Positions 7,236-14,465 of a stretch of 17,331 nucleotides of DNA are shown piece by piece. Source of the stretch: an uncultured Treponema sp. (GTDB lineage: Bacteria > Spirochaetota > Spirochaetia > Treponematales > Treponemataceae); NCBI GenBank assembly GCA_946538875.1, contig CAMNHD010000005.1, positions 1 to 17,331 on the forward strand. The letters are read 5' to 3'. The notes below the pieces were generated by a model that was not told where the DNA came from, did no database searches, and saw nothing but the letters and a program-made list of their open reading frames with translations. The translations under genes and the position numbers were made by a program. Each line of letters opens with the position of its first letter. Position 1 is the stretch's first letter.

Positions 7236-7313
7236 GTGCACCGGCGTTCCGGCACTCCCTTCCGGTCGGTCCTTCGGACTTCCGCCTGCGGCGGCCTGCC
7301 TCCATGCCGGGCC
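7236..7313 (-). repeat. GC-rich dispersed intergenic repeat, copy B
   Basis: On the minus strand it starts with GGCCCGGCATGG (7302-7313) and ends with GGAACGCCGGTGCAC (7236-7250), the same end blocks as copy A at 1546-1624. The middle differs in sequence but again offers two short hairpins (CCGCC-GCA-GGCGG and GTCC-GAA-GGAC). It lies between earP and the Vat-like gene, in DNA much GC-richer than the AT-rich stretch that follows. Confidence 0.6.
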
Positions 7314-7372
7314 GTGATTCTTTTTCCTACTTCATGACAAACATTAAATTGTTCAGAACTTATATTCAGCTG

Positions 7373-7402
7373 TTATCAATTTTTACAAAGTTGTGATATA
7401 GT
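7373..7402 (+). promoter_or_regulatory. Possible promoter of the Vat-like acetyltransferase gene
   Basis: TTATCA (7373-7378), an 18-nt spacer and TATAGT (7397-7402, one mismatch to TATAAT). The predicted start near 7409 leaves a short leader with GAGG at about 7413-7416, correctly spaced before the ATG at 7425. The -35 box is weak. Confidence 0.4.
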
Positions 7403-7424
7403 TAAAATTGTAGAGGTAAACCTT

Positions 7425-8063
7425 ATGAAAAATGGAAAAAAGCCAGACCCAAATGTGATTCATCCAATAGAAAATTATAATAAGGAAATTTATGTGAAGC
7501 CAACTCTTAAGAATTCCAATATACAGGTGGGCGACTTTACCTATATCGCAGATTCTGATTTTGAAACCCATGTAACACATTTTTACCCATGGAGCAGGGA
7601 CAAACTTATCATCGGAAAATTCTGTCAGATTGCAGCAGGTGTTGAGTTTGTGATGAACGATGCAAATCATCAGATAAACGCCCTGTCTACATTCCCCTTC
7701 TATACACTTGAAGGTTGGGAGATGGAGAAGCCAGCTTCATCGGATATGCCGTTTAAAGGCGACACTGAAATTGGCAACGATGTATGGATTGGTCAGAACG
7801 CAGTTATTCTTCCCGGCGTTCACATCGGGGATGGAGCAATTATAGGCGCAAACAGTGTTGTAGGAAGTGATGTTGCTCCTTATACAATCGTCGTCGGCAA
7901 TCCGGCGAAAGTGCTGCGGAAACGCTTTGATGATAACTTGATCAATTTGATGCTCCGCTTCAAGTGGTGGGATAAAAGCATAGAAGAAATAAACAGCCTG
8001 ATTCCCATCCTGACCTGCAGTGACTTGGAAAAAGTCAGAAAAGAAATTGAGGCAAAAATATGA
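7425..8063 (+). CDS. Vat-type xenobiotic (streptogramin A-like) O-acetyltransferase
   Basis: A 212-residue acetyl-CoA-dependent acetyltransferase with a left-handed beta-helix, of the Vat/CatB xenobiotic acyltransferase family. The N-terminus PDPNVIHPI and the [33 protein letters not shown] block (60-92) are typical of Vat proteins. The catalytic histidine in NDANHQ falls at residue 82, the position it has in VatD. Hexapeptide repeats follow ([53 protein letters not shown]), then a helical C-terminus with the KWWD motif. Known members inactivate streptogramin A, but distant relatives have other substrates, so resistance is an inference. The start is supported by GAGG about 8 nt upstream. The gene stands alone, with AT-rich composition unlike earP beside it, which may mean horizontal acquisition. 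Confidence 0.87.
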   Translation: MKNGKKPDPNVIHPIENYNKEIYVKPTLKNSNIQVGDFTYIADSDFETHVTHFYPWSRDKLIIGKFCQIAAGVEFVMNDANHQINALSTFPFYTLEGWEMEKPASSDMPFKGDTEIGNDVWIGQNAVILPGVHIGDGAIIGANSVVGSDVAPYTIVVGNPAKVLRKRFDDNLINLMLRFKWWDKSIEEINSLIPILTCSDLEKVRKEIEAKI

Positions 8064-8175
8064 GGCTCTTACAGATTACCTTTGGCCAATCATCCGGGAG
8101 ATTGTAAAGACTGCATTTGGACCGCTTGAAAAATGTGGTGTTACTAATGAAAATAAGCGAAGTTACGGAAAATAA
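8047..8175 (+). other. Possible short coding remnant downstream of the Vat-like gene
   Basis: A third frame, overlapping the last codons of the acetyltransferase and ending in TAA at 8173-8175, reads about 42 codons including [26 protein letters not shown], which has the composition of a real protein. It lacks a good start (TTG only) and a ribosome-binding site. I do not recognise it. It may be the tail of a lost gene or chance; the rest of the gap to 8237 holds nothing but the next promoter. Confidence 0.2.
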
Positions 8176-8219
8176 AACAGAATACATGACCGGTAAAAGA
8201 GTAAATAAGGAATCATCAG

Positions 8220-8248
8220 TTTACAAATTATCCTCCATTGTTTATAAT
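8220..8248 (+). promoter_or_regulatory. Predicted sigma-70 promoter of the YD-repeat/LRR operon
   Basis: TTTACA (8220-8225, one mismatch), a 17-nt spacer and a consensus TATAAT (8243-8248). The predicted leader is about 37 nt, contains AGGAG about 9 nt before the ATG at 8292, and would serve both exported repeat-protein genes. Confidence 0.72.
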
Positions 8249-8291
8249 TTTCAAAGTGAGTTCTATAACAAAAAAACAGGAGTATATCTAT

Positions 8292-10064
8292 ATGAAAAAA
8301 TTTTCCCCTGCAGTCATTATTCTTGCACTGGCAACATTGGTCCCATGTTTTTCACAAGAGAAAAATGAAGACTTTCCCAAGAGAATAAAGGCTCAGGTTC
8401 AAATAAAAAAAAGGGAAATTGACACGGAAGCAAAAACTGAGGAAGTGAATTTCCGCCAGATGGAGCGTTATGTCTTTGACCAAGAAGGAAGAGAGATTCT
8501 TTACGAAGACTTGAGCGCAAGAGACGGTTTTCCTGTTTTTGACCAAAGAAACCACGACTCCATCACATTCATAACAAACGACGGAAAGCGAATCAGCAGT
8601 TATGACAAATGGGGAAATAAAATTTCATTCACCCTAGAGAGAGCCGGAGAAGACACCCTTACCTGGCAGCGGGACTATGACAAAAACAATAGGCTCATTC
8701 ATTCAAAGAAGCACCCGGATGATGATTGTGAGGAAATCTGGTATGACTCAGAAGGAAGAACCATCCACTTCATCACCAAAAATGGTCGTGAAGAATGGTA
8801 TGTCTTTGACAAGGAAGGCCGCACCATATCAGAAAAAAAACGGGAATCAAAAGACTCTGCAATAAGCGAAACAAAAAGAAAATACGACAAAAATGGAAAT
8901 CTCATTTCTGAAATTGTTAAGAATGGAAGAGAAATAGAATCTTCAAAAACATACAAGTACGACAAAAAAGGCACTCTTCTTTCTTCAACCGAAAAGGATT
9001 ATGATTCCGTCATAGAAGTAAAATGCAGCTACAACAAAAAAGGCCTCATCACGTCTTCCAAAAAAGAAGTCCGCTATTACGAAGACGACAAATACAAGGT
9101 TCTGCTGCCGGAAAGTGAGCATGAAGAAGCTTCATATTTCTACGACGAAAAAGGCCTGCTTGCAAAAAAAACAGAAGTCCTTACTTATGAAGCTGCCCCT
9201 GAAGAAAACGGCCAGATGGACACCACATATACTTACGATGACGAAGGAAATCTTCTTGCAGAACTTTCAACCGGATTCTATACAAACACGCCGGAAGACA
9301 TTTTTACTCTTGAAAAGAATTACTATTACAAAGAAAATGGAAACTGGGGCTACACCACAAGCAATGGCGAAATTTTTGAATTCTACCCTGACGGAAAAGC
9401 TGCAATAGAAACAGAAAATGAAAGAAACATCTACTGGTATGACACAGAAGGAAGAAGAATCGACTGGCAGGAAAAAGAAGAGGGCATTCTCAGGTATGAA
9501 GCCTTTTACACCTATGATGATTTTGGAGAAGTAAATAATGTACAAGGCTTTTACTATGACCAGGAAGGACAGTTTGTGTCAAGTTATGAGATAACAACGG
9601 AAAGGGACAGCGAAAAAAGAATCATTCATCAAAAAACTTATGACTCAAGAGGATTTACCTCCGACAATCACGAAGAATGGTATGAATACGACAGCCACGG
9701 AAACGAAATATTTTATAAGCAGACCCGTCCAGAATATGACGACTACATCATAAAGCGGGAATACAAGTATGACGAAAAAGATAATCTTGTGTTTTACAAA
9801 GACTCAGGAAAAATGAAATGGGTAAAATACGATGAACATTCCTTCCCAACATATTTAAAGCTAAAATCCTACAAGGCCGGCGGATTTTTTTGCTACAACG
9901 ACATGGCTTATTACACGGAGTTTTTCTTTATAAACAGATATTCCTTCCACAAAAACGGAAGGGTAAAGGAATGTGTCCGCTACTATTATGAAAATCCCAA
10001 CTACCACCAATACGGAGACTACAGCCTTGTTTTGGAAAGGCAGCCCAATGCAGGGGAAGAATAA
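8292..10064 (+). CDS. Exported protein with YD/RHS-like repeats
   Basis: A 590-residue protein of unknown function. Residues 1-21 form a signal peptide (MKK, hydrophobic core, ending near CFSQ). The sequence before the cysteine does not fit a good lipobox, so it is more likely secreted or periplasmic than a lipoprotein. From about residue 45 to the end it consists of degenerate units of roughly 20 residues with the pattern Y-D-x-x-G-R/N-x-I/L, for example WYDSEGRTIHF, YVFDKEGRTISE and YDKNGNLISE, like the YD repeats of RHS and wall-associated proteins but without the RHS core or a toxin domain. It is rich in Tyr, Lys, Glu and Asp. The start at 8292 has AGGAG upstream; an upstream TTG at 8238 would bury the signal peptide. 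An LRR-protein gene follows 41 nt later. Confidence 0.8.
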   Translation: MKKFSPAVIILALATLVPCFSQEKNEDFPKRIKAQVQIKKREIDTEAKTEEVNFRQMERYVFDQEGREILYEDLSARDGFPVFDQRNHDSITFITNDGKRISSYDKWGNKISFTLERAGEDTLTWQRDYDKNNRLIHSKKHPDDDCEEIWYDSEGRTIHFITKNGREEWYVFDKEGRTISEKKRESKDSAISETKRKYDKNGNLISEIVKNGREIESSKTYKYDKKGTLLSSTEKDYDSVIEVKCSYNKKGLITSSKKEVRYYEDDKYKVLLPESEHEEASYFYDEKGLLAKKTEVLTYEAAPEENGQMDTTYTYDDEGNLLAELSTGFYTNTPEDIFTLEKNYYYKENGNWGYTTSNGEIFEFYPDGKAAIETENERNIYWYDTEGRRIDWQEKEEGILRYEAFYTYDDFGEVNNVQGFYYDQEGQFVSSYEITTERDSEKRIIHQKTYDSRGFTSDNHEEWYEYDSHGNEIFYKQTRPEYDDYIIKREYKYDEKDNLVFYKDSGKMKWVKYDEHSFPTYLKLKSYKAGGFFCYNDMAYYTEFFFINRYSFHKNGRVKECVRYYYENPNYHQYGDYSLVLERQPNAGEE

Positions 10065-10105
10065 TCCTTTACGAAATAATTTGAAAACGAATTGGAGAAA
10101 TAATT

Positions 10106-11713
10106 ATGAAACAGAAAAAACCCCTTGTTTTTCTTATTTTGCTGACTTCAGTTTTGAGCCTTTGCCAAGCCCAGCGTACTTTGCGCTATGCCATAGACTC
10201 AGAAGGCAACCTAATTGTGGGAGAATACAGTATTCCCCGCAACAAAGACGGCGACCCGGACGAAAGACATCCATCTGTTCCCAACCTGAACATTCCGTCT
10301 TCTGTTGAAGGCCGCAAAGTTACAGGCATTGCAAGAAAAACATTTTACGGCGACCATACCCTCCGCACTGTGAACATTCCTGCAAGCATTACCTACATCG
10401 GCGAAGACGCATTTTCCGACTGCAGCAACATAGAACGCTTTACCGTTGCGGCAGACAATCCCCGCTACAAGGTGGAAGGAAATTTCCTGCTCGACAAAAT
10501 CAACAATAAGCTTGTATCCATTTTTAAGGCTGACGAAGAAATTGTAATTCCCGATGGCATCACAGAAATTCCAGAAGGCTTTTTCTCTTTTACAAGCAGC
10601 ATCGAAAAGATTACCCTTCCAGACTCTCTTGTCAAGATTTGCGACAAGGCTTTTTACCATCAGTACAACCTGGCTTCCATTAACTTTCCCAAGAACCTTC
10701 ACTACATCGGAGACAATGCTTTTGAAAAATGCCAGAAACTTTCCATGAATGTAATTCTTCCAGAAACTCTTACCTATCTTGGAAAAGAGGCTTTTAAATC
10801 AACAAAAATCACGGCTCTTACTCTTCCTTCAAATTTTGAAAGCATCCCGGACGGATGTTTCTGCAGCTGCAACAATCTGGCCCTTGTGAATTTTTCAAAA
10901 AACTTAAAGTATATCGGCAAAGAGGCCTTTTCCGGCTGCAGTGCTTTTAAAGACCTAAAAATCCCGGACACAGTGGAAAGTTTGGGAATAGATGCCTTTT
11001 CCCACACAAAGTTTACAGAGCTTGTAATTCCCAAAGCAATGACCGTGGTTTCCGACTCTGCCTTTCAGTTTTCCACAATCGAAGAAATCATTTTTCACCC
11101 AGGCGTCAAGAGAATTGGAAAAAGCGCTTTTTACAAGGCAAAGATTCCTTCTCTTGTGATTCCAAAAAGTGTTGAATCTGTGGGGAATGGTGCTTTTACA
11201 GAATGCGGCATCCGTTCCCTTGTAATCGAAAAAGGAGTGAAGACAATAGAAGCCTCAGCCTTCTCATGGAATGACTTGGCAGAATTGAAACTTCCCGACA
11301 CAGTCACCACGATTGGAGAAAACGCATTCCATCATTGCAGGATTCAGAAACTTGTGCTTCCCAAAAAGATTAGCAAGATTAGCAGTTACGCATTTGATGA
11401 AAATTTTCTTACCACGCTGGAACTTCCCAAAAGCGTCACTTACATAGGCGAAGCTGCCTTCCGGGGAAACTGGCTTGAAAAACTGACACTTCCTGCAAAA
11501 CTTGAACACATAGGCGACATGGCTTTTATGACCGACGACCACTTTGGCAGGGAAAACCTCAGGTCAGTAAAAATTCCTGCCAGCGTAAAGTTTATCGGCA
11601 GCAATCCATTTTGCCACAACACTGTAGTCTATGCAAAGAAAAAGTCAGCCGCAGAAAAGTGGTGCCAGGAGCCCGGCAACAAAAAATACATTCTGGGCTG
11701 GGATTATTACTAG
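10106..11713 (+). CDS. Exported BspA-type leucine-rich repeat protein (LRR1)
   Basis: A 535-residue protein with a signal peptide (about 1-22, ending LCQAQ) and then LRR_5 (BspA-type) repeats of about 23 residues from about residue 60 to 510, such as LTLPDSLVKICDKAFYHQ, LPETLTYLGKEAF, LKIPDTVESLGIDAF and LELPKSVTYIGEAAF. Proteins of this class in Treponema and Bacteroidetes are surface or secreted and can bind host matrix proteins or other bacteria. That role is inferred here. The C-terminus (NTVVYAKKKSAAEKWCQE) is the usual end cap of such proteins. GGAG lies 8 nt before the ATG. It probably shares the promoter at 8220 with the YD-repeat gene. A related LRR gene converges from the other side. 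Confidence 0.88.
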   Translation: MKQKKPLVFLILLTSVLSLCQAQRTLRYAIDSEGNLIVGEYSIPRNKDGDPDERHPSVPNLNIPSSVEGRKVTGIARKTFYGDHTLRTVNIPASITYIGEDAFSDCSNIERFTVAADNPRYKVEGNFLLDKINNKLVSIFKADEEIVIPDGITEIPEGFFSFTSSIEKITLPDSLVKICDKAFYHQYNLASINFPKNLHYIGDNAFEKCQKLSMNVILPETLTYLGKEAFKSTKITALTLPSNFESIPDGCFCSCNNLALVNFSKNLKYIGKEAFSGCSAFKDLKIPDTVESLGIDAFSHTKFTELVIPKAMTVVSDSAFQFSTIEEIIFHPGVKRIGKSAFYKAKIPSLVIPKSVESVGNGAFTECGIRSLVIEKGVKTIEASAFSWNDLAELKLPDTVTTIGENAFHHCRIQKLVLPKKISKISSYAFDENFLTTLELPKSVTYIGEAAFRGNWLEKLTLPAKLEHIGDMAFMTDDHFGRENLRSVKIPASVKFIGSNPFCHNTVVYAKKKSAAEKWCQEPGNKKYILGWDYY

Positions 11714-11720
11714 CCGCCAC

Positions 11721-11798
11721 TGTCACCCTGAACTTGGTTCAGGGTCTATTTGTCTTTGATTAAACTTTTGCAGATGCTTAATCAAGTTCAGCATGACA
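11721..11798. repeat. Nested palindromic intergenic repeat between convergent LRR genes
   Basis: The element starts TGTCA and ends TGACA. Its left arm (11721-11747) and the reverse complement of its right arm (11772-11798) match at about 20 of 27 positions. Each arm is itself a hairpin: ACCCTGAAC-TTG-GTTCAGGGT is perfect, and ATGCTTAA-TCAAG-TTCAGCAT has one mismatch. It fills the gap between the stop codons at 11711-11713 and 11802-11804, which are themselves part of an outer CTAGC/GCTAG inverted pair. Similar TGTCA-CTGAACTTG palindromes are scattered in many bacterial genomes. A T-rich stretch after the left hairpin could end LRR1 transcription. Confidence 0.8.
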
Positions 11799-11801
11799 CA
11801 G

Positions 11802-13643
11802 CTAGAGTTTTCTCAATTCTTCCACAGTGTAGTATTTTGTCAGCTCAAGAAGATTTATGTCCCTGTCGCTGCAGCTTACCTGTATGTCCAGGGCTTCATC
11901 TGAATCATGGGTATAGATTCGCTTAAAGTCTTCCACGCTGCCGGCAAATTTAATTTGCTTTAGGGATGGGCTGTTGACAAAAGTTTTTGTGCCAAGCTTT
12001 TTTACGCTCGTCGGAATTACAATTTCCCTTACCCCTGACCCTGCAACAACTTCATCTTCTATTTCCACAACAGAGGGCGGAATTACAAGGGATGTAAGCT
12101 TTGTGCATCCCTTAAAGGCTCCGTTACCTATCAGCAGAAGTTTTGCCGGAAGCTCCATCTTTGTCAAAGAAGTGCAGTCGGCAAATGCTTCGGTCCGGAT
12201 TTCCTTAAGGGCTGGCGGCAGACGAAGCTCAGAAAGTTTTTCGCAGCCTTTAAAGCCCCTGTTGCGGATTACAGTAACGCTGTCCGGAATGTAGATTTTT
12301 TCTATTCCGCTTTTATAGAACATATCCGTAAAAATAGCAGGCATATCCCCTGGCAGCTTGACATTTTTTAAGGAAGAACATTCATAAAAAAGGCTTCCGT
12401 AAAGCTCATTTTCCCAGCTCTCCGAAACCGTAGTATAAGACAAGCCCTCTGGAAGACTGATGTTGTCAAGGCTTGTGCAGCCGGCAAAAAAATATGCACC
12501 GGTTTTTACCGTGTCCTTGGGAAAGGTAAAAGTCTTTAGATTTGTGCAGCCCCTAAATGCCTGTGCTCCGCCCGGATAGATAACATTATCCCTGTATTGG
12601 ATTTCTTCCAGGCCTTTCATATATGCAAACACAAATTTTTTATTTTCCAGGTTGGGAACATTTGTGATTTTTTTTATGCTGCCGTTTACAGAAAATGCTT
12701 TTTCGTTGATAGTCACCACAGTGTCGGGAATGCGGAAAATTTCTGTCCTGCATTTTGGCAGGGCAAAAATTATTGTCCGCTGAGCCTTGTCCATCAAAAC
12801 GCCGTCTTTTATAAAATAATTGCAGTCTTCCGGGATGTTCAAGGTTTCCAGGTTTTCGCAACCGGCAAAACATCCGTCCTTAAATTTTATTTTTGGACTT
12901 AGGATTGTAATTTCCTTAAGCTTCTTGCAGTTTGTAAAGCTGTTTCCAAATTCATTTATGTTTTCTCCCAGAGTGACTCTCTCAAGAGCTTCGCAGCCGG
13001 AAAATGCGCTGGAGCCAAGACTCAGCAGGTTTGGAAGGTTTAATTCTGTGATGCCCTTCCAGCCCTTAAAGACTTCTGACTCGATATATTTTACCGAAGG
13101 CGGGAGATTTATTTTTTCCACTTTGTCAGTCCAGTAAAAGGAAAGCCATTCAATTTTTTCCAGCTCAGAACCTTGGGGAACTTCGATTTCCCTTAAATTG
13201 TGGCACCGATTAAACTGATACCTTTCAATAGTCCTTTCTTTTCTAGGGATTCTAACTTTCTGAAGATACTTGCAGTTTTCAAAGTGATAGCTGAATTCCT
13301 CAGGAAAAATCACCTCCACTATATTGGAATAGATATTTTCAAAAGCCATGCCGTTTCCAGCTTTTACATTCTGCAAATCCAGGATTACTGGACGGGAAAT
13401 AATGTATCTTTTAAAAGCCTCCAAAAGTTTTTCGTCATCAAGATTTTCGTCACTTATGACCAGGCGGAGGGGTCCCAGTGACGAGCTGAAAAGAGATTCC
13501 CTCTTGGCAGCAGTCGACGAGGATGTGCAGAGATTGTAAAAATCCTTTACGCTGGTATTAAAAACTTCCTCCTGGGCAGCAAGAGCAGCTGGAAACAATA
13601 TGCCTGCGATTAAAACCAATATTGCAAATACATTCTTTTTCAT
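11802..13643 (-). CDS. Exported BspA-type leucine-rich repeat protein (LRR2)
   Basis: From the ATG at 13643 this is 613 residues. A clean signal peptide (MKKNVFAILVLIAGILFPAALAAQ, cut near 22-23) shows that 13643, not the open-frame start at 13718, is the true start. After an N-terminal region of about 80 residues without clear repeats come BspA-type LRR_5 units of about 23 residues, such as LNLPNLLSLGSSAFSGCEAL, YIPDSVTVIRNRGFKGCEKL and MELPAKLLLIGNGAFKGCTKL. The C-terminal tail is VSCSDRDINLLELTKYYTVEELRKL. It is a distant paralogue of LRR1, probably surface-exposed or secreted. No Shine-Dalgarno sequence precedes the ATG. A TTGTTT-N17-TATAAT promoter ends 6 nt before it, predicting a leaderless mRNA. 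Confidence 0.87.
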   Translation of the reverse strand: MKKNVFAILVLIAGILFPAALAAQEEVFNTSVKDFYNLCTSSSTAAKRESLFSSSLGPLRLVISDENLDDEKLLEAFKRYIISRPVILDLQNVKAGNGMAFENIYSNIVEVIFPEEFSYHFENCKYLQKVRIPRKERTIERYQFNRCHNLREIEVPQGSELEKIEWLSFYWTDKVEKINLPPSVKYIESEVFKGWKGITELNLPNLLSLGSSAFSGCEALERVTLGENINEFGNSFTNCKKLKEITILSPKIKFKDGCFAGCENLETLNIPEDCNYFIKDGVLMDKAQRTIIFALPKCRTEIFRIPDTVVTINEKAFSVNGSIKKITNVPNLENKKFVFAYMKGLEEIQYRDNVIYPGGAQAFRGCTNLKTFTFPKDTVKTGAYFFAGCTSLDNISLPEGLSYTTVSESWENELYGSLFYECSSLKNVKLPGDMPAIFTDMFYKSGIEKIYIPDSVTVIRNRGFKGCEKLSELRLPPALKEIRTEAFADCTSLTKMELPAKLLLIGNGAFKGCTKLTSLVIPPSVVEIEDEVVAGSGVREIVIPTSVKKLGTKTFVNSPSLKQIKFAGSVEDFKRIYTHDSDEALDIQVSCSDRDINLLELTKYYTVEELRKL

Positions 13644-13649
13644 GGAAAA

Positions 13650-13678
13650 ATTATAGCACAATGAGGCGCGGAAAACAA
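13650..13678 (-). promoter_or_regulatory. Predicted sigma-70 promoter of LRR2, leaderless geometry
   Basis: TTGTTT (13673-13678), a 17-nt spacer and a consensus TATAAT (13650-13655) on the minus strand. Six nt separate the -10 hexamer from the ATG at 13643, so +1 should be the A of the start codon. The bases just upstream of the ATG (TTTTTCC) contain no ribosome-binding site. Confidence 0.6.
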
Positions 13679-13752
13679 TCTCTCTTTGCGGAAGAACCCG
13701 GAAACCGTTTCTCTGCATGAGATTTCAGGCTTGTTGTAGAAAAAAAAACGAA

Positions 13753-14277
13753 TCATAAAGACTTCCCCAGTCCAAGAATCTCTTTCTGCAGAAGCTCCAA
13801 AAACATTGCAGCCTGGCCCCCATCCATCTGAACATGGTGGAACTGAAAGGAAAGCGGCAGCAGTGTCCTAAAGAGTCTCCTGCGATATTTACCCCAGAGA
13901 AGCATAGGGTTTGCAAACTTGTAGTAAGCGCAAGATAGTCCCGGTTGAACTGCTCCAGACTGTCGGCCAGAGGAATGTCGCAGGAATTTATCCCCCCCAT
14001 TTACGTTCTGCACGATAACATTTATGGCAATCCTGTCGTAGCAAAAAAGCTTTCCATTCACCGGCAGCAGGTAAAACTCCTTTACTTTTTCCGCCGCCTT
14101 TCCAATGCACCAGCACAAGAGCATGTTGAACTTCAGCCCCAGTTTTCGGGCACTTTTTACAAGAGGGCTCACATCAAGAGTCTTCACAAGTGTTACCATA
14201 GGCATGGGAGAAGTCATCCACAACTCAAAGGCCCTGGCCCTCGTAGTCTCCTCAGGCTTTATCTCTTTCACCGACAT
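13753..14277 (-). pseudogene. Chloramphenicol acetyltransferase (CatA-like) pseudogene
   Basis: The frame from the ATG at 14277 (good AGGAG 7 nt upstream) reads a CatA-like N-terminus: MPMVTLVKTLDVSPLVKSARKLGLKFNMLLCWCIGKAAEKVKEF. At a run of seven G (13992-13998) the natural continuation, INSCDIPLADSLEQFNRDYLALT, is found only in another frame. Near 13915-13930 coding returns to the first frame with FANPMLLWGKYRRRL and FQFHHVQMDGGQAA, the last carrying the catalytic HHxxxDG motif. One extra G plus an internal loss of about 100 bp explains both the frame changes and the short total (174 residues against about 210-220). The intact family transfers acetyl from acetyl-CoA to chloramphenicol or related hydroxyls. 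The present gene is probably inactive unless the G run is a sequencing error. Confidence 0.8.
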
Positions 14278-14322
14278 AAGCAAACTCCTTTCTTCTATAT
14301 TATTACATAACGAAAACTAGAC

Positions 14323-14337
14323 TTGTTCATTGATCAA
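14323..14337. promoter_or_regulatory. Operator-like palindrome between the CAT pseudogene and the GGDEF gene
   Basis: TTGTTCA-T-TGATCAA is a 15-bp palindrome with one mismatched pair in the arms, lying 46 nt upstream of the CAT start in the divergent region. Size and form suit a dimeric regulator such as a MarR-type protein; no regulator gene is adjacent, so this is only an inference. Confidence 0.3.
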
Positions 14338-14431
14338 AGTGGAACACCAGATTATAACAGATTTTTTCCTCCACGGAAATCAATTTTCGACACCTTGGCA
14401 TTTTTGCTTAAAAAACTGAATTTCATACTTT

Positions 14432-14459
14432 TTTAAACTTCTTCTAATGACTTTATAAA
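14432..14459 (+). promoter_or_regulatory. Possible promoter of the GGDEF gene
   Basis: TTTAAA (14432-14437), 16 nt and TATAAA (14454-14459), ending 6 nt before the ATG at 14466. A second candidate, ATGACT (14447-14452), 17 nt and TATACT (14470-14475), would instead serve the ATG at 14490 with a leader of about 8 nt. Neither start has a Shine-Dalgarno sequence, so either choice predicts a leaderless or nearly leaderless message. Confidence 0.35.
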
Positions 14460-14465
14460 GAACCT

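Noticed and set aside
5600..7396. 598-codon plus-strand open frame opposite earP
   Set aside because: Extremely Arg/Lys/His/Pro-rich, no domain, no ribosome-binding site, and antisense to the clearly recognised earP; an open shadow frame caused by GC-rich codon use.
8238..8291. TTG start for the YD-repeat protein
   Set aside because: It overlaps the predicted -10 box and places 18 residues before a signal peptide; the ATG at 8292 has a proper AGGAG.
8292..8355. Lipoprotein signal in the YD-repeat protein
   Set aside because: The residues before the cysteine (LVP-C) do not fit a lipobox; a standard signal peptide is the simpler reading.
8292..10064. YD-repeat protein as an RHS or contact-dependent toxin
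   Set aside because: Repeats are degenerate, there is no RHS core motif or variable toxin tip, and no immunity-like gene follows.
13644..13718. 25-residue N-terminal extension of LRR2 (start at 13718)
   Set aside because: It would bury a textbook signal peptide and translate through the predicted TTGTTT-N17-TATAAT promoter.
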